A DNA stretch of 64,000 bases from Cannabis sativa (taxonomy: Eukaryota > Streptophyta > Magnoliopsida > Rosales > Cannabaceae). Shown piece by piece: positions 34,889 to 47,175 of the stretch (its first letter is position 1; each line of letters starts with the position of its first letter). Location: contig NC_083605.1 of NCBI RefSeq assembly GCF_029168945.1, positions 33,183,280 to 33,247,279 of the forward strand, given 5' to 3'. Below the pieces are notes generated by a model. It had not been told where the DNA came from. It did not search any database and worked only from the letters and a program-made list of their open reading frames with translations. The translations under genes and the position numbers were made by a program.

Positions 34889-35280
34889 TGGCGTTTGGTA
34901 AACTTTTTTAATCCATTTTCTGTTTTAAAATTGAAAAAGTTAAAATATTTTTTAAAAATATGTTCTATGAAACTGATTTTACTTTTCAATTTTTTAATTG
35001 TGAATCAAAATTTTAAAAATGAAAAAAAGCCACTTTTAATATTTTTTTTTAAACTGTTTTCTTTTTCTTAATCAATATTTTGGACTTCGATCAGACTCGG
35101 ACCCATATCCCCCCACGGCCCAGGCGTTGAACCCGAACTCTGACCTGAACCCGAATTCGACCCCGGGCCTAGACCCCACGTAAATAAAATCAAAAAATGA
35201 AAATGAAAACGAACTTTACAGAACACACTTTTTTTTTTCTGTTTTTAAAGTTGAAAAAGAAAAGTAGTTACAGAACGCAT
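34889..35280. mobile_element. Possible MITE with GTTYGGTAA-type ends
   Basis: The left side has TGGCGTTTGGTAAAC and, further in, TGTTCTATGAAAC. The right side has, as inverted counterparts, TTTACAGAACACA and GTTACAGAACGCA. Both flanks carry T-rich runs and a TTGAAAAAG-like motif in mirrored position. The pattern fits a small hAT-like MITE, but I could not find a convincing target duplication. Confidence 0.35.
35085..35178. other. GC-rich island with degenerate CGAACCC motifs
   Basis: This stretch of about 95 bp is strikingly richer in G and C than the AT-rich DNA on both sides. It contains repeated GAACCCGAA, CGGACCC and GACCCCG-like motifs. It lies in the middle of the possible MITE. There is no coding potential. 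Confidence 0.6.
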
Positions 35281-35464
35281 TTTTTTTTTTTTCAAAAACA
35301 AAAATTTTACTTTTATTTAGTGATTAAAAAATTAGAAAACAAAAATATTAAAAGGCACGATAGTTAATTATATTATTAATTCCCCTTAATTAAAGGACTT
35401 AATACTTATAGGGTCTGTATTACAACGTGTTTAATTAGCTATATTCTTCACATGATTTTGAGGC

Positions 35465-35513
35465 GTGCAAACGTATAAATATATATAGGTGTGCAAACGT
35501 ATAAATATATATA
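35465..35513 (+). repeat. 26-bp tandem duplication
   Basis: The unit starting GTGCAAACGTATAAATATAT occurs at 35465 and again at 35491, followed by further AT repeats, just outside the Helitron-like end. Confidence 0.85.
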
Positions 35514-35527
35514 AATATATATATTTA

Positions 35528-37014
35528 CTAGTAAAAAGCTACGTGCGAGGCACGTATAGTAAATTTTATGCTAATTTTTTTCTATTTTATCTTAAAGTGA
35601 TATAATTAAAAATTAAAGAAAAAATATTATTAGTTATTATGTGAGATTATTATTATGTGTATAGGAAGAAATCACAAATTAATTAATCTTATAATCTTAG
35701 CTTTAATCAAATAGGGTTCTAGATATATGAATAATAAATAATCACGTAAAAATCAAAAATAATTATTTGAATAAAGAATTCAATATACACAGTTATATAT
35801 ATGAATCCCATTAATCAAAAATAATTATTCAATACATGAACAATAATTTCTCACGCTATATGTTTCCCAATAAAGAAATCCACCTCCTCATAGTCAAAAA
35901 TAAATAATACATGTAATACAGATCTTTGTAACTAAAAGAAACAAAATTTTAGTTACCATAATCGGAAAAGGTTTAAGTGAAATAAATAATGACTAAGAAA
36001 ATCTAAATTACAAAATGAAAATAACATGTCTATATGAGTATGATTTTTTTGCTATATGAGCATGATTGATCTAAGAGAAAATAGATAAACCTATAAACAT
36101 ATAAATATACTTAATATTAATTTTGATAAAGAAACAATTCAATTATAAATAATTCTAAATACTAGCTTGACAATTTCAACACTCTAATTACTCATTAAAT
36201 AACCATGATGTATACATCATGATAATTTTATTTTATTTGATATCAAATGATAGAGATTATTGAGGTTTTCAGCCATGGAAAACACACTATGATCAAAAAG
36301 TAATGCTCATTAATTGTATATTTCAAAGAAACCTAAATTTCCATGAATGTCCCTAATAAGATATAAACAATAAAGTTGTAAATTTAAAAAAAAAAAAAAG
36401 TAGCAAAATTTCAGTTAATATAAGAAATAGAACAAATTGAAGATTTATACAATACTGAAATTTGAACCTCTTAGAGGTCATTAGCGAAGGGGTGAAACTC
36501 GTTCGATCCCCTAGTAGAACACTACCTTAATATGAATAAATTAGCATCATCAACAAAAGGAAAATCAAAGGGAAACAACTTAATAATTACGTGACAAATA
36601 ATTATTAATTGAATTAAAAAGTTAAGATTATAAGATTAATTGAAATTATTGTTTATATATTGATTAAATCACTTTAATCAAATAGGGTTCATATATAGAA
36701 TTATTTTTTATTAATGAGATTAATCAATATATTTACAATAATTTGAATAAATCTTATAATAGAGGCATAAATAATTAAATAGGGCTAGAAATACGGTAAT
36801 TAAAGAAAAACTGGAATCTTATTTTTTTGGATTTAATGAGATTTATTTATTTTTATTTTATTATATATAAATAAAAAGTGACTCATGAATTTCTCATAAA
36901 CCATTTTATTTTTAATAATAAACTATTTTATTTTTTAATATAAATAAAAAGTCACCCAAAAATTTCTTATAAACTAAGAATTTTGTTATATAGGCACAGT
37001 TTATATAGAATAGA
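35528..37014 (-). mobile_element. Helitron-like non-autonomous element
   Basis: On the minus strand the 3' end has a hairpin, TACGTGC-CTC-GCACGTA (35540-35556), then 8 bases, then CTAG (35528-35531) followed by T. This is the typical Helitron 3' architecture. The proposed 5' end, TCTATTCTATATAAACTGTG, begins at 37014 with an A just outside, so the insertion sits between A and T as Helitrons require. No helicase or Rep coding sequence is visible in the 1.49 kb. The 3' end is well supported; the 5' end is the best of a few TC-start candidates. Confidence 0.55.
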
Positions 37015-38247
37015 TATATAGAGGTTAATCTATGTACATATAAGAGGTATTATTAATTAGTATTATACATATTCGTATAATAATCAAACACTTGAAAAAT
37101 GAATTATTTATACAGCTAAGAGTGATTCAGATGAAATCTCATTTCTAAGATGATCTAGTCCTAATCCAATATTATTATATTATGCAAATCAGCCAAAAAA
37201 AATGTTGTCTTGTAATGTTAATGATACCAATAACAAAAGCAAAATTCCAAATTAGCAAATACACTTAGATATTTCCTATAAAGAAAAACTAGCCAATTTT
37301 GTCATGTCATGTTAATGAAAAATATAAATAATATAGAAATTAAAATACTTGAATGTTTCCCGAATTATTTTTTTAATTAAAAATTTCGATCGTCCGTACA
37401 TATCGATTTCATATTTTTTGTGTATATTAGTATAAAAACTATACTTTGTGACTTTTAGGCGTTGCATTGTAACAAAACCACAACAATATTGAAAATAATA
37501 TCTCATTATCAGTGGTTTTTTGTTTTATTTTGAAAAAATATTTATTAAAATGGAAAAGTTAAAATTCGATCGATCCACCCTAATATATAGTTCTTCTTAT
37601 GAGATAAAATAATGCTTTGACAACAAATACACAACACTACCCAAAAGAAATAGTAGTTTACTTAGTTGACTATTTTGAAGTTGGTTTCTTTCATCTGATA
37701 ATTATATATTATACAATATATACAAATATAAACATAAAATATCGATTAATATTGTGTTTATGTATTTGGTGTGGGCGGCCAAACATGCCTCATGCACTGA
37801 CCTTCAAAGGAGAGACATGCATGTATTACAACCCATACTGCTCTGCCTCACAACACCAACACCATATGATAACTGATAAGTATATATATATATATGGCAT
37901 ATACATATATTAACATATATATAATGATTTCTTTTCTATTTTTTCCATTTAAAACGACATTAGTTATTATATATATAATCTGCTTTATAATATTATAAAA
38001 TAATTTACAAATGGGTGCCAGGAAAAATAATACGAAAGAAGCATGACATATGGCCTATATGGCTATACATTACTGATTAAAATAACAAGAAGAAAAAGAA
38101 ATCAAAAGAAGCAAGCTAAAATGTTTAACTTATTGAAGACATGATCGATGGACTATGATGTGTAACCTACTATCTCTCATTATTATATATTATATAATAA
38201 TTTGAGAGTATTATTTGTTATGCAATATAATAAACATATTGGTGGCA
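37015..38247. other. AT-rich DNA without recognised features
   Basis: This contains a short TA repeat run near 37880-37920 and several frames of 60-98 codons with no recognisable product. I see nothing else in it. Confidence 0.5.
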
Positions 38248-38256
38248 TTAATATTA

Positions 38257-38975
38257 GAATAATTAACTTTTTTAGTCCCTGTACTTATGGCACTATACTA
38301 TGATGCCCCTTAATTTATAAGTGTAGTTAAAAATACCCCTAAAATATATCAGTTGGAATAGTATAATCCTTCTATCTAATTCTGTTAAAATTGACTAAAG
38401 TTGACTGTTAAATTAATAATGTGACATTATACATAGATAGTAGTTGAAAAATTATATACCATTAGGAAAATAAATTACAAGTCATAAAAATTACAATCAC
38501 AGGAAAAAAAAAATAAAAAATAACATCCCAAAAAATAGAATATCATTACCTTAATTTTCCAAAAATCCCATGTTCTTTCTAGTGATATCCATCTCTTCAA
38601 ATACTGTAGAATCCTAATTTTACACCTTTTTCTAATTTGAACTGCTAAAAAACGATTGGAATTATTTTAATAAAATTATTTTTATTAAATTTTTTTTAAA
38701 AGATTATGAAATCATTTTTTAATCATCTTTCATTGTCAGTTATTATGCCACCTCATAGTCAATTTTTCCTCTGAAAAGAGATGAAATTACTACTCTATCC
38801 TTTGTTATAATACCACATCATCAATACAAACAGTATTTTTAAACAAAATAAACAGAATGACTAAATGTATGCATATAAAATTATACAAAGACTATTTGTA
38901 ACAAGCTGAATAAATTAAGGGGCATAATAGTATAGTGTCATAAGTACATGGGGTAAAAAAAAAAGATAATTATTC
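38257..38975. mobile_element. Mutator-like MITE with 9-bp duplication
   Basis: The 719-bp element has long, imperfect terminal inverted repeats of about 70 bp. The left begins GAATAATTAACTTTTTT and continues through GTACTTATGGCACTATACTA and GCCCCTTAATTTAT. The right end mirrors this (inverted start GAATAATTATCTTTTTT). Both sides carry the 9-mer TTAATATTA (38248-38256 and 38976-38984), the size typical of Mutator-like elements. No transposase is encoded. Confidence 0.85.
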
Positions 38976-38984
38976 TTAATATTA

Positions 38985-41790
38985 TTATCACAATGAGCCA
39001 AGTCACACACATATATATATATATAGTATCTAAGAAAGTAGCCTTAATTATTAAGCATGAGTATTGTTGTGCATGCATATATTAATATAGACTAACCCTA
39101 GCTAGCCTACACAATGGACAACATTTTGGCTGCATGCATGGATATGTGTGATGAAGATTAATTAATGACAATTGATAATATACATAATTAATAAATATGT
39201 GTATATATCTACATACATTATTCATTAAACAAAAGTTAGTGTGTACGTACACATATATTTAATTATATTATCATTCATCAAATCCCTCAAATTCTATGGG
39301 TTGCTGAAAACTGAAATTAAGGAGAAAGATAAACCAAATTCTTTATTTGTTTAATTTGTATAATAAATTAATTCAAAATTTTCGTAAAAGTTTACGTATT
39401 ATGAAACATTAACTGAAATTATCTGTCGATCAATTTATAAATTCCTATACCAATGAATATACTAGAGCAGAGGAGCAACAAATATATGTTTGATATACAA
39501 GTCATCAACAATTCATACACAAATCATTAGTAGTAATTAATTTTGATCCTAGACAAAGAATATATATATATATACAGGCGTTACTCTATATATTCATAAC
39601 AAGACAAAATAGTCGGCAAAAAAAAAATATCTATCATTTTTTCATAAATAATAATAAGTTATCTAACGAATAGTGGTTTGTTTCACCATTTTTTATTATG
39701 TTTATTAAGTTAAGGGTTAATGTTGTTTATTACATATTGAGAAAAAATAATTACAATTTGTTTTGCGAGGGCAAAATATCAGAAAAAGAGGTAAAATAGG
39801 GGTTTTTTTATTTTTAAACTTCAAAATATATATATATATTTTTTTTTTTTGTATTTTTACGGAATTCTATATAGAAACCCCTATTACAACTAGCATTACA
39901 ACCCAAATTGCAAAAAAATCGTATAAACTAGCGGTGCAATCAATTTAGAAATTCAAACCGTAAATTGAAAAAAAAATTAAAGAAAAAACAGTATATAGAG
40001 TAATAACAATTAACTTTTAAAAATAAAAATAAATAATTGCAAAATTATTCTTATTATTTTATCATTAGGCACACTTGATCAATATCTACAGATTGAGAAT
40101 TAGATTTTAAATTTTAAAACTTACTCTCATATGTTTCTTTAGAAAAATTATGATAAGATCGAAATAATTAATTGAGAGAATTTGCTTTGGGTACGTAGTA
40201 CTAGTGCCAATCGGAATTGTTAAAACCGACGAAAAATGAATGAAGGCGCAATTCCATCTTAACTCATATATATTATTCTTTCTAAAAATAATAATAAGTA
40301 TAATATATATCAATTTCTTTCAAAAAATATGAAAAATATATAAAAATAAAAAAGCTATGTACTATATATGTATGATTAATTATATATTTATCAGTGTATA
40401 TATATAATATATATATCAAGTCAAGCTATACCAACCCCTAAAAAAAATAGACGTCTCCTCTCTTTAATAGTGATTCATGCCACTATATGCGACTGTGGAC
40501 ATTATTCGGATCAAAAGCAATTTTATTTTAAATATATATTTTTTGATTTATATTCTTTATTATAGGCTTTCGGCCATCCCATACCATTCACGTTGATCTA
40601 AAAAACGTAGTGTGTATATATATATTACATGAAGAGAGAGAAGCAACTAAGTTTGTTTTAAGCAAAAGTTAATAACTCTTAATTTATTAAAATTAATTGA
40701 ATAGTTAATCAAACGTTTTAAACTATAATTAATTTCTTTTTTTTTTTTAAAAAAAAAAGAAAACTATTATTAATTTATGGGACTGCATTAGAAGACAAAT
40801 ATAAGTGGAATGTAGCTTAAGCCGGCACAGACCACTAATTATAAATACAAAAATTGGCTAATCCAGATAAGGTCTAAAAACAAATTAACAATTTTATCGG
40901 CGGCGTTTAAAGCAGCCACTAATACAAAGGTAACTGAGTATAATTACTCTTTTTTGTTAATGTTTTATAATAATAATTCTTTTTGTAATGGTAACGTACT
41001 TACGTGTCTAATACCCAAGAGCCAGTTTCAATCCTTTAAGACAAAACATTTTTAAAATTAAATATTAAGTAAATTTAGTCAACCTTGTTTTTTAAATTAT
41101 ATAGTCAGCTATATCAAGATCATCATTAATTATAGACACATTAATTTTGCTTTAGTTTTTATATGTAGTGATTACATATAAGATATTGATCACTTTAAAT
41201 GTTCAAAACTACGAGTAAGACGTCAATACGACAGGTATTAATAAAGAATATAGAGTAAATAATACGGCCAATTTTTATATATAATGGTTCAGTCTTTAGG
41301 TTCGGCAATAACCTATTCTGCTATAGCTTAGCTTTATCATATTGATGACACTTGAATTGAATATAAAAATAAATCGAGTTTGTCCAAATTATATAATCCT
41401 GAAACAGAGATAGATGTTAGAAAGAAACTTGAAAGAAGAAATAAGATCAAGGCATTAACAGTTATAGATAGTGTAGAAGGTTAATGAATAATAAATGCTC
41501 AAATTTAAATATTAAATTTAAACAATACTAAAAGATTAAAATAATTGACTATTGAGCGAAATATTCTTCCTATATTTCTCATAGAGTATTAGTTGAAGAC
41601 AGATCCAAGCGTGTACGCTGAGTTGATGCACGTACCATGTTTATGAGGACTTGGTCGAGGAGCAACACAATGTGACTGAGCAGAGGCTTGCTAGTTTAAC
41701 TAAAGAGCAAGGCTTTGCAGATGTAATTGAGGAATAGGGTTCGCAGGTGTAATCGTAGCACAGAGCTTGCCGGAGGGTCGAGGAGTAGGG
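38985..41790. other. AT-rich intergenic DNA
   Basis: This is a long AT-rich stretch with scattered TA repeats (near 39010, 39560, 39826 and 40395). The frames at 39763-39948 and 40107-40313 look like chance. I recognise no gene, LTR or RNA. Confidence 0.5.
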
Positions 41791-41793
41791 CTT

Positions 41794-42123
41794 CATTACA
41801 AATTTTTTTACTTTTAGTCACAACAAAACTTGTGATTAAAAGTGAAAAAAATTGTTACTAATTATAAGTTATTATTTCTATGTTGTGACTAAAAGGTCCG
41901 TGGCTATAGGTATTAGTCACAAAAATTATAACTTGTTGTGACTAAATGTATTTTTAATCACAATACTTGTTGTGACTAAAACTAAATTAGTGACAACTTG
42001 TAAATAAATACTATATGTTTTAATCACAAGTAACATTTTGTTGTGACTAAAAGTCACATTTAGTAAAAAACAAATATATTATGACTAAAAAGTTGTAACT
42101 AAAAGTAACAGTTTTTTGTAGTG
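41794..42123. mobile_element. CACTA-type MITE, 330 bp
   Basis: The left end is CATTACAAATTTTTTTAC and the right end, reversed, is CACTACAAAAAACTGTTAC. A 3-bp duplication CTT flanks it (41791-41793 and 42124-42126), as in CACTA transposition. The interior is filled with direct and inverted copies of TTGTGACTAAAA, typical of CACTA subterminal repeats. It has no coding capacity. Confidence 0.85.
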
Positions 42124-42511
42124 CTTGGGGTGTACTTGAACACTAGTGTTGAGGATATATCCAATGTGACAGTAGTCTCATGATCCGTGTTAATTCTATT
42201 TTTAGTATCTTTAATTTGAAAAAACATTTTATAATTTATTTATTTATTCGGTTGAGGTGTGCATTTGACTTTAACATTTGGTATTATTTGATTTTTATAT
42301 GGAAGTCGCCTAGTTTTTCTATTTATAAAAACCAAAGTATAAAGAGTAAGTTGTATGACCCATCATTTTTCTACCTGTCCAGATGTGTTAATCTGATCTT
42401 GTATGAGTTTTCTAATATGTTAGATCAGATTTCTTGTGAAGAAAACCGAAGCAAGATTTTCCTTTTCTATAAAAAAAATTTGCTCTTACTACTCACGATT
42501 CTGTAGGTACA

Positions 42512-43407
42512 ATGATCATGCTAGAGATATGAAATTTTATGAGAATAAGAGTTTTACTGTGAAGAAAAATTTCAATGTTATTGCTCATAAGCCTTTTGGG
42601 GTGTATAATTTGTTGAAATAAAGACAATGGGTGGATACATTGATCAGGTTTGATGGTTATGTGGATCGAATTTTAAAGGAGTTTTATTCTAATATAACTT
42701 ATGAGAGTCTCGATGAGGGCTCCTTTATGTTTGGTAAAGTTTTTGTCAGGGGACACTAGTATTCCTTTACTGTGAAGGATGTAGTTGAAGCTCTCCAGCT
42801 GCCTTTTCAAATTGAGCCCAATGAAGTGGAATTTGATATTCAAAAGGTGCTCGGGTTTCTCATTGGTGACAATGATTTGGAACTCTCTGACACAATGCAC
42901 ATGTCTCAACTTACCTATCATCATGCTGCTCTTATGAGGTTTGCCCTATCCAACTGGTTTCCTTGCTCCAATCTGGAAAAAATTTCAAATGAACTTGCTT
43001 TCTTTTTGTACAAAGTTTCTACTAGTGTAAAAATTAATTTGGCTGACATGATTTGGAAGAAAATTGTCTCTCTTAGAAAGGGCAAGAAACCTAGGCTTAA
43101 TCTTATTTTTCCTGACTTGATTTATAAGATTTTGTCTAACCAAAAGTAGTTGATTCTTGAGAATGAATCCATTGAAATGCCTGCTATTGGTATCACTTTC
43201 AAAGTCCCAAAGAAACCTCTCCAAGGAAAATCTTCTAAGAAAAAGGCTCGGTCTGCTTCCCCTGGTGCTATTGATGAACTTGCTGGTGCATCTCCCTCCA
43301 CTTCTGCTCCTACAGAAATGGCTGAATTCAACTTGCATTTGGGAAGAATGGAGGCAAGTCAAGCCTTACTTCTCAGGAGGATGGACATCATAATGAAATC
43401 CTTCTGA
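42512..43407 (+). pseudogene. Plant-transposon-protein domain ORF, broken
   Basis: The coding core reads DHARDMKFYENKSFTVKKN, HKPFGVYNLL, then after a stop RFDGYVDRILKEFYSNI, FGKVFVRG, then a largely open stretch (42772-43149): VKDVVEALQLPFQIEPNEVE, LTYHHAALMRFALSNWF, NLADMIWKKIVSLRKGKKPR. A lysine/serine/alanine-rich tail follows (KKKARSASP; LHLGRMEASQALLLRRMD). The layout REFY.N ... FVRG ... HHAALMRFAL ... I..FPDLIY resembles the putative plant transposon protein domain in recall. Its biochemical role is unknown. At least two stops and one frameshift break it. Confidence 0.65.
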
Positions 43408-43754
43408 TCCAATGATGATGCTTAAGTGGTTCCTTTTTTTTATCTTTTTCCCTCTTATCTATGATTTTTTGAACTATTTTGACTTTGTTTATTTGGCTTG
43501 TTATCTTTGGCTCCTTGATAGACAAAAAAGTGCAGTAGTATTTATTTTTTGGATTGTTGATTACAACTCTGAATCCTTATTTTAGGGAGAGTTGTTTTGT
43601 TTATGATTTGTGAACTTTTCCATTTAAACAGTTATATATTTTATGTGTTAGTATGCTTTCATGCAGGGGGAGTATTTTCTATACTCTATTATTTTTGCTT
43701 CTAACACTTGATGTAGGTTTTCTTCTAATAAAATATTTTGTCAATCAAAGTGCT

Positions 43755-43766
43755 AAAGGGGGAGAA
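43755..43766 (+). promoter_or_regulatory. Candidate polypurine tract
   Basis: AAAGGGGGAGAA directly precedes the second TGTTAATTC repeat. Its position and composition are those of an LTR-retrotransposon polypurine tract. Confidence 0.7.
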
Positions 43767-44099
43767 TGTTAATTCTATTTTTTGCATCTTTCATTTGACA
43801 AAAATATTTTATAATATATTTATTTAATTCAGCTGAGGTGTGTATTTGAATTTCATATTTTTGTATTAATTGATTTTTATATGGAATGAAAGTTGTCTAA
43901 TTTTTCTATTTATGGAAAATAAGACATAAAGGATAAGTTGGATGACTTATCCTATTTCTATCTATCTAGTTATGCTAATCTGATCTTGTGTGAGTTTCCT
44001 AATATGTTTGATCAGATTTCTTGTGAAAAAAAATTGAAGCAAGACTTTCCTTTTCTCTAAAGGAAAATCACACTTACTGCTCACAATTCTATAGGTACA

Positions 44100-44947
44100 A
44101 ATTCGAAAATTCCTAGACTGATTAAAGAACTATTTTAGGGAATTGTCTAGTGCCTGTGGTCTTGCTCAGACCGTGTGTGAGCTGTCAATAAGGTGTATAT
44201 TGATTATAAATACACCATATAGAAGCTAGGTAAGGTATCTCTTTCATACACTTTGAATTATATTCATTTAAGAAAATAGTATCTTTGTTTTGTAGAGAAG
44301 AGAGTGTTCGTCTCTTACTCTATTTATATATATTTTGTATTGTCTTGAGTCTATATTCAAGTCTATAAAAGAAAAAGAACAACAGTGCTACCTTTGGGAG
44401 AAGGTTCTACAAGCTTTTGGGAGATTTCTTTTCAACTCTTACCTTGGGAGGAAGCAACGGGAGTTCGAGCACTATAAGTTTCAATAAGATTCAATTAAAA
44501 GGTAGAATACATCAAGCTTGTTGCATACAATAAGAGGGAATCTGTTTATGCATAAGCCAATTACTTTAACTTTTGAGATCTATCTAATGAATCTTATCTC
44601 TGGGCATGACCCCGTGGACTAGTAAAAATCTAGAAGGATTGTGGAAACCACGTATAAAAATCCTCTGTGTTTTTATTTTTCTGCAATGTTTGTTTTTCTG
44701 GTTTATTCTGAAGTTACAGAGTTGCCTTCTATAGCTATAGAAAAACTGTTTCAGTAATAGTTTTATTATTCTGCATTTAATTAAGGAATTAATTAAATAA
44801 TAAACTAGTTATTTTAAAATACAAAATTTCAATCCATAAAGAAAAATATTGGATAAGTTGTGCAATGCCCCATCGCCTAAAAAATGTCAAGTGTGACGAT
44901 TCTGATACAGTGTAGGTGTGGGGCTACACAGTGAAAGAGGGCTTAAA
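44100..44947 (+). other. LTR-like continuation and flank
   Basis: This continues from the second TGTTAATTC repeat. It contains a TATA-like ATTATAAATACACC (about 44204-44217), and further on a segment CCCCGTGGACTAG ... AACCACGTATAAAAATCC typical of the R-U5 part of many plant Copia LTRs. The LTR of the preceding element may therefore really extend to about 44720. The rest up to 44947 has no recognised feature. Confidence 0.45.
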
Positions 44948-46851
44948 TGTTGGGTGTTATGCCCTAAATAAAACTCCATTTCAATGTAATCCATTTTATT
45001 CAACATCAATAAAGAAACAGAAGTATTTTTCATTCACTTGTGTATGTTTTGGTTCATCTTATCAATTGCTTGTCAATTTGATTTATAAATTCATCTGAAA
45101 CCCTTTTCACATACTTGATCCTGTTTATTGTGCTGTCAACACTTTGGAAAGTAAACATGACTATGTGACTAAAGTTTCCTAGATTTATCAGACATAGGGT
45201 TTTACTGATATGATAATCTACAATAGAGTTTACTTGCATTTGGAGAAATGCTATGTTCTTTCCAGAGCATTGGTTAAAGTAAAGCTCAGGTTGGATGCAT
45301 GGAGTATGCATCGGAAGGGACAAATATTGAACTTTGACTTAGATTTATTAAACTTACCGTAATATCTACTCAAGTCAATATCGCCTAGTTGATCCTAAAT
45401 CAAATGATCTTAATCCTGTTATGATTAGGCTCAATCTCAAGAGGCTATTCGTGTTCTTTGATTTGTTAGTTAAGCCTACTTTTGGGTCAGGGTGATACGT
45501 ACATTTTGGGAACACGGTAGTGCAATTGAGTGGGAGCGCTAACATAAACATGGAATCTATAGCGTCTATTTGCCGAATAGTAAGTAAAGGATGATCTCCT
45601 TCGAGCTTGACCAAACGAAAATAAATGGTGGAGTACTGATTTCACAGAAGCTGAAATATCATTTATACAGGGTTAAGTGTTTTAAGGATAAAATACATTG
45701 TAGGGTGTAACGGTAATATAATCCCTTTACTGTGTAGATCATTCATATATAGGATCATTAATCAAATTAGGATTATAACAATGGATAACTAATGATGTGT
45801 CTATATGGTGGAACATATAGAGCATTCTATATACTGAGAGTGCAATTCTAAGTTCTATGCGTGGATTCAACGAAGAATTAATAAGTCAGTGAATTTAGGT
45901 TATAAATTCTTGATCTGCTTATTAGAAGCTCGGTTATATAGACCCATGGTCCCCCCACTAGTTTAGATAATATTGGTTGTAAGACTCATATAATTGGTTT
46001 TGATTAATCAATTATAATTCTCAATTTAGACTATCTCTATTTGTGAATTTTTTACTAAGTAAGGGCAAAATTGTAAAGAAAGAGTTTTAGGGGCATATTT
46101 GTTAATTAGGATACTTTGTATGGTTCAATTAATAAATATGATAAATGAAAATATTATTTAATAATTATTTATAGTTATTAAATAATTAGAATTAGAATTT
46201 AAATGGTTGAATTAGAAAATTGGCATTTTTGAGAAAATGAGATGCACAAATGATAAAACTGCAAAATTGCAAAAAGTGAGGCCCAAATCCATATTGCTTA
46301 GGGCCGACCACTTTTATAGGATTTTGCATCTGATATTTTCATTATTTTAATGGCAAATAATTCAAACCTAATTCTAGTGGAATGCTATAAATAGATAGTG
46401 AAGGCTTCAAGAAATTTACACTTTCACATCTGATTTCCTTCAGAGAAAAACCTGAGCCTTCTCTCTCTAAACTTAGCCGCCACTTCTCTCTCGCTCTTCT
46501 TCCTTCAAATTTCAAACCACTTAGTGATTAGAGTAGTGCCCACACACAGCAAGTGATACCTCAATCATAGTGTGGAAGATCGTGAAGAAAGACATTCAAC
46601 AAGAAGGAGTTTCAGCACTAAAGAAGGAGAGAAAGAGATCCAGGTTCAGATATTGATGATGCTCTGCTACAGAAAGGAATCAGGGGCTAGATATCTGAAC
46701 GGAAGGAGCCATATTATTCCGCTGCACCCAATGTAAGGTTTCTAATACTTTATATGTGTTTATTTCATAAACGTTTTAGAAGTTCATATTTAGGGTGTTA
46801 ATCAACATACTTGTGAGTAGATCTAAGATCCTGGTAAAATAATTTCTAAGA
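44948..46851 (+). repeat. 5' LTR of the Copia-like element
   Basis: This is a 1904-bp LTR whose empty site near 46100 (ATATTTGTTAATTAGG) shows the state before the transposon inserted in the partner LTR. It is highly similar to 53078-55832 and more distantly related to the solo LTR at 17636-19536. Confidence 0.9.
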
Positions 46852-46853
46852 AC

Positions 46854-46866
46854 TGGTATCAGAGCC
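46854..46866 (+). promoter_or_regulatory. Primer binding site (initiator Met tRNA)
   Basis: TGGTATCAGAGCC lies two bases after the 5' LTR, a perfect match to the complement of the initiator Met tRNA 3' end, normal for Copia elements. Confidence 0.9.
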
Positions 46867-47175
46867 ATGGTAATTGATTTGCTTGCAAGAAATTTGGACT
46901 TAAAATGATTTGTTTGATGTTTTGGATGGTATCATGTTTTTTTGAGTGTTGTTTGATGATTGATTGATGTTTGTAAATTTTCGTGATAAATAATTGAATA
47001 TCTGTTTCTGGAATTATTTTTATTAGATAGTATGGAAAAAATTAAGCAATTTACTTTTTTACAGAACTCAATTTCGATTTAATTTGAATTAGTTATGATT
47101 TTTTGAAGTTTCGAAAAATATCGGGATGGTGTCACTGCACCACGCGCGCCCGGAAGAGGGGATTCCCTCAGACAA

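Larger units (their letters stand above)
42188..44099 (+). mobile_element. Small LTR-type element with plant-transposon-protein domain
   Basis: Two direct repeats of about 325-333 bp, each starting TGTTAATTCTATTTTT and ending (C/A)TATAGGTACA or CTGTAGGTACA (42188-42511 and 43767-44099), flank a core of about 1.25 kb. A purine tract AAAGGGGGAGAA sits directly before the second repeat, exactly where a polypurine tract precedes a 3' LTR. I see no primer site after the first repeat. The flanks ATCCG and AATTC are not a clean duplication. A second, minus-strand copy of the core is at 1-213 plus 10209-10716. The second repeat continues into LTR-like sequence to about 44720, so the left repeat may be only part of a longer LTR. 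Confidence 0.6.
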
